Shown here: positions 36,884 through 44,720 of the stretch, piece after piece
Position numbering within the stretch: position 1 is the stretch's first letter
Layout of the letters: each line of letters starts with the position of its first letter
From: Rhizohabitans arisaemae
Lineage (GTDB): Bacteria; Actinomycetota; Actinomycetes; Streptosporangiales; Streptosporangiaceae
Reading direction: 5' to 3'
DNA length: 64,000 bases
Assembly: GCF_025996515.1 (NCBI RefSeq)
Contig: NZ_BLRH01000035.1
Span: forward strand, 310,001 to 374,000
Notes under the pieces: model-generated
Told to the model about the DNA's origin: nothing
Database searches by the model: none
Seen by the model: only the letters and a program-made list of their open reading frames with translations
Made by a program: the position numbers and the translations under genes

Positions 36884-36897
36884 TAGACCGTTCTGTA
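36884..36897. promoter_or_regulatory. Probable TetR operator before tetR
   Basis: TAGACCGTTCTGTA, 12 bases upstream of the tetR start, matches the reversed site before the fusion gene (TAGACCGATCTA) at 10 of 12 positions. Confidence 0.45.
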
Positions 36898-36900
36898 TAT

Positions 36901-37104
36901 TTTCTCAACCTGCTCCGCAGAGCGCAGGACTCCGGCCACATCCGCCCCGACGTCGACGGCGACGACGTCTTCACGCTCGTCACCGCGGTCAGCCTGGTCT
37001 CCGAACGGATGACCGCCATGGCCGACCGTCACGAGCACCTCCTCTCCGTGGTCCTGGACGGACTCGCCGCCCGCAAGACGGGACCTGATCGGATGGCCTC
37101 CTAG
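36901..37104 (+). pseudogene. C-terminal remnant of another TetR regulator
   Basis: The translation LNLLRRAQDSGHIRPDVDGDDVFTLVTAVSLVSE, then HEHLLSVVLDGLAARKT, is typical of the end of a TetR ligand domain (shown here split into two parts), but no DNA-binding half precedes it: the frame upstream runs into the promoter of the opposite tetR gene. It reads as a gene whose 5' part was lost at a rearrangement junction near 36900. It overlaps the next gene's 3' end by four bases. Confidence 0.6.
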
Positions 37105-38048
37105 CGGTGCGGGGAATCGCAGAAGCACACCTGGTACATCGGCGTCATCTCCTCGAGGCGTTCCGCGTACCCGGGTCGGCCGAGATCCCGGTAGGCCCTG
37201 GCCCACAACGGCTTGAGGTCGGCGAAGTAGCAGGACGGGCTGTTCGCGAACGTATCCTTGAGCACCAGCAGCGCGGAGGCCGGGTGTCCGGCGTCGAGGA
37301 TGCGCGCCGCGGTGGCCAGCACAGGTTCGAGCGGCGTCTCCTCGGTGAACCCCGGCTCCTGATCGGCGTAGGCGCCGGCCGGGGCGAGGACGCCGATGCC
37401 GTCTTCGCCGATCTCGTGCCGCCACCCCTCCGGGACGTCGAACTCGATGTCGAATCCGGTGTCCCGGACAACCGTCGTGCCGTTCCACGACGACCCGAGG
37501 TAGCGCCGATCGGGGTCCGGATGCACGTCGAGTACGGCGGCCAGCCGGTCGGCAAGCCCCCGGTCCTGGTCGCGCCACGCCGTCTCCGGGGTGTCGCGCC
37601 ACCGCCGGAGGGCCCACGACAGCATGAACTCCAGGCCGATACGGGTGTCCGCGCCGATCAAGGTGACGCCGCATTCGTCACCGCCAGCCAGGGCGACCGG
37701 ATGGTCCGGCCGCCCGAGTTCCGGCGCGGGCACCAGCCAACCGGCGTAGCCGCCGTCGCCCAATGAGCCGAAGGGCACGAACTCCGGCACGGCGAACATC
37801 GGTATCGCCGGTTCCCGTGCATGTTCGTCGAACTCGGGATACGCGTCGCAGCCGTCGGGCGGGCGGGGAATCGCGGCCAGGTCGAACATGAAGTCGTAGT
37901 GGGTTCCCAGCAGCGTGAAATCGTAGCTTTCGTTCTCCTGGTAGAAGGCGTAGGCATGCTGCCAGACGATGTCCACCAGTGTGCGGAGCGCGGGCGGGGT
38001 GGGAAACGGGAAGAGGTCGTCAACCCATGGCGGCGGCAGGTCGGTCAC
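37101..38048 (-). CDS. Hypothetical protein, possibly SUKH/SMI1-like
   Basis: About 315 residues, Trp/Asp/Pro-rich and soluble. It begins TDLPPPWVDDLFPFPTPPALRTLVDIVW and holds FVPFGSLGDGGYAGWLVPAPE, a phrase reminiscent of SMI1/KNR4 (SUKH) immunity-type domains; this is a weak resemblance. The C-terminus is helical and ends with two close Cys residues (VCFCDSPHR). GTG 38048 is my choice as the protein-like sequence begins there; the ribosome site is poor and the frame is open to 38276. It could be an isolated immunity-type gene. Confidence 0.65.
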   Translation of the reverse strand: MTDLPPPWVDDLFPFPTPPALRTLVDIVWQHAYAFYQENESYDFTLLGTHYDFMFDLAAIPRPPDGCDAYPEFDEHAREPAIPMFAVPEFVPFGSLGDGGYAGWLVPAPELGRPDHPVALAGGDECGVTLIGADTRIGLEFMLSWALRRWRDTPETAWRDQDRGLADRLAAVLDVHPDPDRRYLGSSWNGTTVVRDTGFDIEFDVPEGWRHEIGEDGIGVLAPAGAYADQEPGFTEETPLEPVLATAARILDAGHPASALLVLKDTFANSPSCYFADLKPLWARAYRDLGRPGYAERLEEMTPMYQVCFCDSPHR

Positions 38049-38187
38049 GGCACCGGAATGTAGTCTCCACCGCCGACATTTGCCTCGATACCGAAACAAA
38101 GGATTCCGTGTCTCCTGGCATTGAGAGCGGTAGGTGGCCTCTGCTCGCGACAATTGGTCTCGGGTCGAGAATCCCCGGTCGCGTGCT

Positions 38188-38814
38188 TCAGCCGGTCGCA
38201 TACTGAGGGCGACCGGCCGGCCGGTAGACCTGTAGCGTTGCGCCCTTCGGGAACGCCCGCGATTCGACCAGGTCAAGCGCTATGTCCAGCCCGGTGTCGG
38301 GGAACAGCCGGGTGCCTTGGCCGACGACCACCGGGACGATGAGCAGATTCATCTCGTCGACGAGGTCGTTCTCAAGAAGCCATCGGGTCAGGGAGCCGCT
38401 GCCGTGCACCTGCAGCTCACCCGCCGGTCTGGTCTTCAATTCGCCGATGGTCGCCGCGAGGTCACCGGAGAAGACGGCCGCGAGGGTACTGGAGAAGACG
38501 ATCGTGTCCGCCCACTGCGGTTCGGTGAGCGTGTTCGACGCGACGTACTTGGGCCGGGTGTTCAAGGCGGCCGCGATGGGGCTGCTGTCCGGGTCCATCA
38601 CGCCCCAGTAACCGGCGAAGAGCTCGTAGGTCCGCCGACCGAACAGGAACGCGTCGGCGCGCTGGTAGACCTGTTCCACGAACGCCCTCGACTCGTCGTC
38701 GGAGTGTCCCAAGGCCCATCCACCGCGCTCGAATCCGACGTCGAGCGCATTCGGCCCGCTGTTCGCCTGCATCACTCCATCGACGGAGACCTGCGTGTAG
38801 GTCGTCAGTTTCAT
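38188..38814 (-). CDS. Dihydrofolate-reductase/RibD C-terminal family reductase
   Basis: A 208-residue member of the DHFR-like RibD_C family: MKLTTYTQVSVDGVMQ at the N-terminus, ADAFLFGRRTYELFAGYW, LQVHGSGSLTRWLLENDLVDE and VVVGQGTRLFPDTG. These stand-alone reductases are common in actinomycetes; the natural substrate is unknown. ATG 38814 with GAAGGGAACC upstream. It ends 139 bases past the hypothetical gene's start on the same strand; no link is evident. Confidence 0.9.
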   Translation of the reverse strand: MKLTTYTQVSVDGVMQANSGPNALDVGFERGGWALGHSDDESRAFVEQVYQRADAFLFGRRTYELFAGYWGVMDPDSSPIAAALNTRPKYVASNTLTEPQWADTIVFSSTLAAVFSGDLAATIGELKTRPAGELQVHGSGSLTRWLLENDLVDEMNLLIVPVVVGQGTRLFPDTGLDIALDLVESRAFPKGATLQVYRPAGRPQYATG

Positions 38815-39129
38815 AGTCGAGGTTCCCTTCTCATCGAGGCGCCTGTCGTGGGCTCCCTCACTCTTCTGACAAACATCTCCGCCTCAATGCGGCACCGTCT
38901 TCCGGATTTCTTTCGTGAATTTTCCGGCGGGTCGCGACCGGAGATCGTGTACATACCGCCCGGTAAGCCTCGGAGCGGCCGCCGACCATCGCTTGGATCA
39001 ACGTTGAACTCCAAGGTCGGATGCTTCGCAGTCGCCGGCCAAACTTGGTGGCCACACGCGTGTTGTCGGTGGCCGGTACGGAATGGTCGGACCCACGCGT
39101 GACCTCGGCACGGTGGCTACACTCTGGCC
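38815..39129. other. Divergent intergenic region
   Basis: About 315 bases between the DHFR-like gene and the first dehydrogenase gene. The last 20 bases (GGTGGCTACACTCTGG) recur before the second dehydrogenase gene at 42.75 kb and hold a TACACT box seven bases before the ATG, which fits a leaderless transcript. Nothing else was recognised. Confidence 0.5.
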
Positions 39130-40116
39130 ATGAGGGCTGCAGTCCGCAGGAGATACGGCGCGCCAGACGTGGTTCGCATCGCAGAGGCACCGAAGCCGTC
39201 TATCAAGAAGAACGAATTGCTGGTCAGAGTCCACGCGACCACGGTGAATCGTACGGACTGCGCGGCACGCGCGGCCGACCCCTTCTTCTGGAGATTCCTC
39301 ACCGGATTTTTCCGGCCGCGGTTGACGATCCTCGGGAATGAGTTCGTGGGAGAGGTCGCGGAGACAGGCGACGACGTCACGTTGTTCCGAGTCGGAGACC
39401 GTGTGTTCGGATTGAGTGACGCCGCTTTCGGGGCCCACGCCGAGTACCTGTCGATTCCTCAGGACGGCATGCTCGCCCTCATGCCGGAGGGCCTCGACTA
39501 CGATCAGGCCGCCCCCAGCACCGAGGGCGCGTACTACGCCCTCACCATGATCAAGGGGGCGGGGATCCGGGAGGGGCAGGACATCCTCGTCTACGGGGCG
39601 ACCGGGGCCATCGGGTCGGCGGCGGTCCAGTTGGTGAAGAGCCTCGGCGCCGGTGTGACCGCGGTCTGCGCCACCGAGAGCCTGGAGCTGGTGCGGGGCC
39701 TGGGGGCCGACCGGGTCGTCGACTACACGACCGAGGACTTCACCGCCGACAAGCAGAGATACGACGTCGTCATGGACGCGGTCGGCAAGAGCACGTTCGG
39801 CCGATGCAAGAGGCTGCTGAAACCGAGTGGGATCTACATCGCGTCGGAACTGGGCCCTGGGTGGCAGAACCTGTTCTTGGCGCTTGTCACGCCGCTGCTT
39901 GGCGGCAGGAAGGTCAGGTTCCCGATTCCGAGGCCGGATCCGGGGATACCGCAGTACCTCAAGACACTGATTGAATCCGGTGAGTTCACCCCGGTCATCG
40001 ACCGGCGGTATCCGTTGGACGACATCGTCGAGGCCTATCGATACGTCGAAACGGGCAAGAAGATCGGCAATGTCGTCATTCTCGTCGATCCTGCAGATCG
40101 GCCCGCCCAGAGCTAG
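39130..40116 (+). CDS. NAD(P)-dependent quinone-oxidoreductase/alcohol dehydrogenase, copy 1
   Basis: A 328-residue medium-chain dehydrogenase/reductase: MRAAVRRRYGAPDVVRIAEAPKP, VHATTVNRTDCAARA, the nucleotide motif ILVYGATGAIGSAAVQLVKSLGA and GADRVVDYTTEDF. The zinc ligands of classical alcohol dehydrogenases are absent, as in the quinone oxidoreductase branch. It is about three-quarters identical to the gene at 42.77 kb by eye, including the bases just before the ATG. With TACACT seven bases upstream it is probably leaderless. Confidence 0.92.
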   Translation: MRAAVRRRYGAPDVVRIAEAPKPSIKKNELLVRVHATTVNRTDCAARAADPFFWRFLTGFFRPRLTILGNEFVGEVAETGDDVTLFRVGDRVFGLSDAAFGAHAEYLSIPQDGMLALMPEGLDYDQAAPSTEGAYYALTMIKGAGIREGQDILVYGATGAIGSAAVQLVKSLGAGVTAVCATESLELVRGLGADRVVDYTTEDFTADKQRYDVVMDAVGKSTFGRCKRLLKPSGIYIASELGPGWQNLFLALVTPLLGGRKVRFPIPRPDPGIPQYLKTLIESGEFTPVIDRRYPLDDIVEAYRYVETGKKIGNVVILVDPADRPAQS

Positions 40117-40306
40117 ACGGTCGCCAGACGGTGCCCGGCCTCCAGTAGGATCCCGGGCTTGCCACCAGGGGTTTCACCGCGCTTGCGGGCCCTTGCGGAC
40201 AACCTGCCCATGATAAGCGCTGCGGAAGAATAGGTTGGATCGGGCGCGTTGTCATCGTTATCTGGCCCATATCATAGACTTCGGCAACCCTGTTCTCGCT
40301 GTCCCT

Positions 40307-40741
40307 ATGAAGGATTTCCTGAAAATGGTCCCTCCTTGGCTGGAATCACGTATCGTGACGGGCTTGGCCGTTCTTATCCTCGCAATCGCAGTAACCATAG
40401 TCATAGGTCCCTGGGTTTTCTGGTCCGTAACCACGTTCACTCATAACCTTTCAGTCGAGAACCGGGCTGAGGATGAGCTGGGTAGGTACATCTCCAGAGT
40501 CGAGGTGCTTTCGCCGAAAGGGCCGGATGACGTTGACAGGATTCGAGATGCTTCCACCGGGCTCAATCTTGAAATCGTGGAAATCTCATGGCGCAGCGAT
40601 GTTGTTCATATTCTTGTAGACGTCTCGGATAATGGATTTCTGTTCGACACGGGCACCGAACACGTTTGCTTTCAGGCTCGTGCTACTCCGAGGCCACAGC
40701 GGCTTATGCTTTTCGAAACTCACAGAGTGGATTGCCGTTGA
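40307..40741 (+). CDS. Small single-pass membrane protein, paralogue of the one at 50.0 kb
   Basis: About 144 residues: one N-terminal membrane anchor (IVTGLAVLILAIAVTIVIGPWVFW) and an extracellular domain (SVENRAEDELGRYISRVEVLSP, FLFDTGTEHVCFQAR, ending HRVDCR). The domain aligns along its length with the product at 50005-50424 (SAEEDARRHLNVFISRLEVV, FLFGFGSTNFCHYV, ending VGCVG), including both Cys residues, so the two are paralogues. Function unknown. Start could be ATG 40307 or 40325 (AAGGA ten bases upstream); the frame opens at 40235. GC content is lower than in the flanking dehydrogenases. Confidence 0.7.
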   Translation: MKDFLKMVPPWLESRIVTGLAVLILAIAVTIVIGPWVFWSVTTFTHNLSVENRAEDELGRYISRVEVLSPKGPDDVDRIRDASTGLNLEIVEISWRSDVVHILVDVSDNGFLFDTGTEHVCFQARATPRPQRLMLFETHRVDCR

Positions 40742-40786
40742 GCCACCTGGGGCTCGTGGAACTCTGAGAGGCGCGGTGGGCTCGGT

Positions 40787-40890
40787 GAGCCGCTCGGAGT
40801 CACCGCATTCGGCGGCATAGCCGTGGCCTGTACCGCGATCGACATCCGTGACTTCACCCCGGCCTCGCTGACCTGGCTGGGGTTTGACTG
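40787..40890 (+). pseudogene. Fragment of a DUF4386-like membrane protein gene
   Basis: The translation EPLGVTAFGGIAVACTAI and DIRDFTPASLTWLG matches an internal stretch of the intact protein at 41837-42598 (GELLGVAAFGAAAVVCTTI and AIREFAPVWLTWLG). Both ends are cut off and no start is present. It sits just before the 3' end of the opposite tetR gene. Confidence 0.75.
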
Positions 40891-40944
40891 TCCCCACGAG
40901 GTATCGGTCACGCCTTCCCCGCACTCACCGTAGTTCGGGGAGAG

Positions 40945-41673
40945 CTAAGTGGTGCCGGGTCGGCGGATGTGTTCTATGTCTGCGGCGGCGCGGAGGACGG
41001 CGGAGTGGTAGTGGGCGGCGGCGGACGTACCCAGCCAGGGGAGGTGGCCGAGGATCTCCAGAATGACCAGCCCGTGGATCCGGCCCCATAGTTCGAGGCC
41101 CAGTCCGAACGCGGCAGGCGGCAGGCCGGGGGAGACCAGTTCCGCTGCGGTGGCCAGCGCGCGAGTCGCCTGAGCGTCTTCGCGGGGCGTGCGGATCCCG
41201 GCGATCTCGGACGCGGTCCAGTCGCTGAATATCACGTCGGTGAATACCGCTCCGAGGCGGCGGGCGGCGCCGGTGGTCGGCCCTCCCTCGGGTGCCTCGT
41301 ATCCGGGGACGGGTGTCCCGTAGATCAGCAGGAAGCGGGCCCGGTGCTCGACCGCCCACCGGCGGTAGGCCAGGGCGATCCGCACTATCCGTTCCGGTGC
41401 CGGCAGGGCCCGGGATTCCTGTCCGGCGGCCTGGATCGTGTCCGCCAGCGCGTTGTGCGCGTCCGCGACCAGAGCGGTGATCAGGTTGTCCCGGCTCGGG
41501 AAGTAGTGGTAGAGCGACTGGACGGTCATGCCCACCTCGCGGGCGATCCCGCGCAGTGTCATCTGGCCGGAGTCGGCGGCGAGCTGGCCGAGGGCCACGG
41601 ACTTGATCTCTTCGATCGTCGCCGCCCGTTTCCTTTCGCGCAGCGAACCTTGCCGGAGCGGGACTTCGTGCAC
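40945..41673 (-). CDS. TetR-family repressor, divergent from DUF4386-like gene
   Basis: About 242 residues. HTH region: IKSVALGQLAADSGQMTLRGIAREVGMTVQSLYHYFPSRDNLITAL (helix pair around LRGIAREVGMTVQSLYHYF). The C-terminal TetR_C-type domain includes AVEHRARFLLIYGTPVPGYEAP and AFGLGLELWGRIHGLVILEILGHL. GTG 41673 has GGAAGG about seven bases upstream; the frame opens at 41781 across the operator, which I reject. A perfect palindrome in the divergent promoter is its likely site. Confidence 0.88.
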   Translation of the reverse strand: MHEVPLRQGSLRERKRAATIEEIKSVALGQLAADSGQMTLRGIAREVGMTVQSLYHYFPSRDNLITALVADAHNALADTIQAAGQESRALPAPERIVRIALAYRRWAVEHRARFLLIYGTPVPGYEAPEGGPTTGAARRLGAVFTDVIFSDWTASEIAGIRTPREDAQATRALATAAELVSPGLPPAAFGLGLELWGRIHGLVILEILGHLPWLGTSAAAHYHSAVLRAAADIEHIRRPGTT

Positions 41674-41770
41674 CGCTGGCCACCTTCCGTCCGGGACGTC
41701 GTCGACATCGTGAGCGGCCACGGCGGCCGTCCGCGCCGCCGTACAGCATCGAATTCTAACAGCATCTGGA

Positions 41771-41800
41771 TTGACTAACATTGTTAGGGAGGTCTATCTT
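41771..41800 (+). promoter_or_regulatory. Promoter with TetR operator CTAACATTGTTAG
   Basis: A perfect palindrome CTAACA-T-TGTTAG (41775-41787) lies between -35-like TTGACT (41771-41776) and -10-like TATCTT (41795-41800), 18 bases apart, in front of the DUF4386-like gene. Repression by the divergent TetR protein is the straightforward reading. Confidence 0.65.
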
Positions 41801-41836
41801 CGTTCGAGAAGTCGAACCATGTAAGGAGATAGCTTC

Positions 41837-42598
41837 ATGAATGCCTCAGCCGGCACTCCCCACGCTCTCGCCTCCACTGCTGAGGACCCGCCAGGACAAC
41901 GACAGGACCGCTCCCGGCGCCGGGTTCTCGCGGCCGGCCTGCTCCTGGCGGTGGAGGGCTTACTGATCGGCGTCCCGTTGGTCGTTCTCGGCCAGGCCGT
42001 CAACTGGCCGCAAGGACTCGGCGATCCGGCCGGCGTCACCCTGCCGCTGGTGGCCGAGAACGAGGGCGCGGTCCGGGTGGGATACCTGGCCTATCTGGCC
42101 TACTCGTTGCTGTTCCTCCCGGTGATCGCCGCGCTGGTGACCGTCTGCACCACCACCGGGGGACGGCTGAGCCCGATCGCCAGGGTCGCTGTGATCCTGG
42201 CCGCCGTCTCCGCACTCGCCCGCGCGATCGGGATCCTGCGCTGGCTCACCGCGATGCCGACGCTGGCCGCCGAATGGGCCGAGGCCGACCCCGCGATGCG
42301 GCAGATCCTGGCCGTTCAGTTCCAGACGTTGAACGACTACGGGGGCGGGATCGGCGAGCTGCTCGGGGTCGCCGCGTTCGGTGCCGCGGCCGTGGTCTGC
42401 ACGACGATCGCCATCCGCGAGTTCGCCCCGGTCTGGCTGACGTGGCTCGGCGTGATCGCCGCCGCCGCAACCACACTCCCACTGGCCGAACTTGCCGGGG
42501 TGGATGCCGGGGCACTGACCAGCGTCGGGGTCACCGCCGTCCAGCTGTGGTTCCTCGCCGCAGCCGCTTTCCTGATCATGCGCGTCGGAAAGCGCTGA
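41837..42598 (+). CDS. DUF4386-like multi-pass membrane protein
   Basis: A 253-residue protein with about six membrane segments (VLAAGLLLAVEGLLIGVPLVVLG, YLAYLAYSLLFLPVIAALVTV, IARVAVILAAVSALARAIG, LLGVAAFGAAAVVCTTIAI, LTWLGVIAAAATTLPL, AVQLWFLAAAAFLIM). It resembles actinobacterial DUF4386 proteins of unknown function. AAGGAGATAG precedes ATG 41837. It is divergent from tetR. Two decayed partial copies lie at 40.8 and 44.6 kb, so this locus has been duplicated and eroded. Confidence 0.85.
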   Translation: MNASAGTPHALASTAEDPPGQRQDRSRRRVLAAGLLLAVEGLLIGVPLVVLGQAVNWPQGLGDPAGVTLPLVAENEGAVRVGYLAYLAYSLLFLPVIAALVTVCTTTGGRLSPIARVAVILAAVSALARAIGILRWLTAMPTLAAEWAEADPAMRQILAVQFQTLNDYGGGIGELLGVAAFGAAAVVCTTIAIREFAPVWLTWLGVIAAAATTLPLAELAGVDAGALTSVGVTAVQLWFLAAAAFLIMRVGKR

Positions 42599-42766
42599 TC
42601 TTCCCACGCAGCCGCGATGGCGCAAACCGGCTCGCGGACCGGTGGGCGAGTGGCGTGATCGATGAGACGCCATGCGTTTCAAGTGCAAGAATGGGTGGTA
42701 TAGGTGGTTTCCCGGTGGTGGCCTTAGGATCCGCCACCACCTCCGAACGGTGGCTACACTCTGGTC

Positions 42767-43750
42767 ATGAAGGCCGCTGTGCGCAGAAGATACGGCTCGC
42801 CGGACGTGGTCAGCGTCGAAGAGGCGGAGAAACCACCGGTCAAGGAGAACGAATTACTCATCAAGGTCCACGCGACCACGGTGAACCGCACGGACTGCGG
42901 CCTGCGCGTAGCCCACCCCTTCTTCTTGAGACTCATCACCGGGCTTTTCCGGCCGAAGGTGACCATTATCGGGACCGAGTTCGCCGGAGAAGTCACGGCG
43001 ACAGGCGGTGGCGTTACCTCCTTCAAGGTCGGCGACCGGGTGTTCGGCTTCAACGAAGCCACTTTTGGAACCCACGCCCAATACCTATCGGTTCCGCAAG
43101 GCGGCATGCTCGCCCTCATTCCGGCGGGCGTGGGCTACGAGCAGGCCGCCCCCAGCACCGAGGGCGCGTACTACGCCCTCACGATGATCAAAACCACCGG
43201 TATCCGGAAGGGGCAAAACGTCCTCGTCAACGGCGCGACCGGGGCCATCGGCTCAGCTGCGGTCCAGCTCGTGAAGGCCCTCGGCGCCGGTGTGACCGCG
43301 GTCTGCGCCACCGAGAACCTGGAGCTGGTCAGGGGCCTGGGGGCCGACCGGGTCATCGACTACACGGCCGAGGACTTCACCAAGGACAAGCAGGAGTACG
43401 ACGTCGTCATCGACGCGGTCGGCAAAAGTACGTTCGGCCGGTGCAGGCGGCTGCTGAAACCACACGGAATCTACACCTCGTCGGAGCTGGGCACCTGGGG
43501 GCAGAACCTGTTCCTGACCCTTGTCACTCCACTGTTCCGTGGTAGGAAGGTGAGATTTCCCATCTCGGAGCGGGATCCGGGGATTGCCCGACACGTCAAG
43601 GAATTGATCGAGTCCGGAGCATTCACCCCCGTCATCGACCGGCGATACCCCCTGGACGATATCGTCGAGGCGTACCGGTACGTCGAAACCGGCCGGAAAA
43701 TCGGCAACGTCGTCATCGTCGTCGACCACTCAAACGAGGTCGACGAATAG
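42767..43750 (+). CDS. NAD(P)-dependent quinone-oxidoreductase/alcohol dehydrogenase, copy 2
   Basis: A 327-residue paralogue of the gene at 39.13 kb, with the same order of motifs: MKAAVRRRYGSPDVVSVEEAEKP, VHATTVNRTDCGLRV, VLVNGATGAIGSAAVQLVKALGA, GADRVIDYTAEDF. The zinc ligands are absent here too. Similarity includes the 20 bases before the start (GGTGGCTACACTCTGG), so it was duplicated with its promoter and is probably also leaderless. It follows the DUF4386-like gene by 168 bases. Confidence 0.92.
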   Translation: MKAAVRRRYGSPDVVSVEEAEKPPVKENELLIKVHATTVNRTDCGLRVAHPFFLRLITGLFRPKVTIIGTEFAGEVTATGGGVTSFKVGDRVFGFNEATFGTHAQYLSVPQGGMLALIPAGVGYEQAAPSTEGAYYALTMIKTTGIRKGQNVLVNGATGAIGSAAVQLVKALGAGVTAVCATENLELVRGLGADRVIDYTAEDFTKDKQEYDVVIDAVGKSTFGRCRRLLKPHGIYTSSELGTWGQNLFLTLVTPLFRGRKVRFPISERDPGIARHVKELIESGAFTPVIDRRYPLDDIVEAYRYVETGRKIGNVVIVVDHSNEVDE

Positions 43751-43882
43751 CCGCACCCGACCTGCGACTTCCTCGTCGATGACCAGAAAACCCAATTATG
43801 GCCGCCCGTCCGATACCCTCGACCTGATCGGCCTCGGGAGGACGGGCTGATATCAGAATGCGTTCGGATTTAAACTCGTGCT

Positions 43883-44353
43883 GTGAGTATCAGGGATGCC
43901 GACGCAGTCACTTTCTCCGACCTGTCGAGGAATCCCCGAGCCGTCGCCGAGCGTGCGGCCCGGCTCGGGCGAGTCAGGGCGACCCATCGCGATGCCCCGG
44001 ACTTCTATCTGACCGCCGCCGACCGCGAAGAGGAGCGCGACCGGACGCTGGTCACGGCGTCCAGGCTGTTCCTCGCGTTGATCAAACACGACCCCGCCGC
44101 GCATGCCCTGCCCCTGGCCATGCCCGAGGTCTTCCCGTGGGTGCGCCACCTCTCCAGGGCCGAACTGCGTGCCTTCACCGTGGAGCTGGTATAGGCACTC
44201 TCCGACGCGGCGGAACTGGACGTCGATCTGACCACCCGGGAGGATATCGCCGGGTGGCGGGCAACCGCCCGGATCAAGGCCGATCCCGCACATTATGCAG
44301 AGGCCCGCAAGCCTACGAGCGGTGACTTCGGGTCGGTAGAGGTTTCGCTGTGA
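43883..44353 (+). pseudogene. Phd-type antitoxin gene interrupted by an in-frame stop
   Basis: The first 103 codons encode a prevent-host-death-like antitoxin (VTFSDLSRNPRAVAERAARLG, RDAPDFYLTAADREE, VFPWVRHLSRAELRAFTVELV). An in-frame TAG at 44192-44194 then interrupts it, but the same frame continues as ALSDAAELDVDLTTREDIAGWRATARIKADP to a TGA at 44351. From memory related antitoxins carry just such a WRxTAxxxADP tail, so one base change has split the gene. The shortened 103-residue form may still be made. Its end overlaps a stunted toxin frame. Confidence 0.7.
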
Positions 44354-44409
44354 GCCCGAAGCGAGGGGACAGGGTCACGGTGCCACCGCACCCGAAGGAC
44401 ACCGAGTAG
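44350..44409 (+). pseudogene. Truncated toxin remnant after the antitoxin
   Basis: A GTG start overlaps the antitoxin's final TGA (GTGA), as in many toxin-antitoxin pairs. It opens a frame of only 19 codons, MSPKRGDRVTVPPHPKDTE, before TAG. The start KRGDRVxxPP resembles the beginning of toxins paired with such antitoxins, so the rest of the toxin appears lost. This reading is inference from position and a short match. Confidence 0.45.
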
Positions 44410-44471
44410 CCGACCGATCAAACGCCGGACGGGGCTTCCGCGGTATCAACGCCGGATTCGCGGGGGCTATG

Positions 44472-44720
44472 CGGCGCCGTGTCGGCGGATGCGCTGCCTG
44501 TCCGTAGCGGCGGATTACGGCGGAGTGGTGGTGGGCGGCACCACGATCCCCGTCCGCGAGTTCGCTCAGCCCGGGCTGACCTGTTTGGGGGTGATCGTCG
44601 CCGCAACCCGTTCCCGCTGGCTGAACTCACCGGGGTGGATGTCGGGCCACTGATCAGCGTCGGGGTCGACGCCGTTCAGCTGTGGCTCCTCACCGCAGCC
44701 ACTGTCTGCTCACCTGTGCA
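44472..44720 (+). pseudogene. Fused debris of tetR and DUF4386-like genes
   Basis: Bases 44472-44538 resemble the 3' end of the tetR gene (40945-41010; shared GTCGGCGGATG and GGCGGAGTGGTGGTGGGCGG-like stretch). Directly after, TIPVREFAQPGLTCLGVIVAA matches the DUF4386-like protein (TIAIREFAPVWLTWLGVIAA). After a frameshift near 44610, PLAELTGVDVGPLISVGVDAVQLWLLTAA matches PLAELAGVDAGALTSVGVTAVQLWFLAAA. The centre of a tetR/DUF4386 pair was deleted and the rest decayed. Confidence 0.75.
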
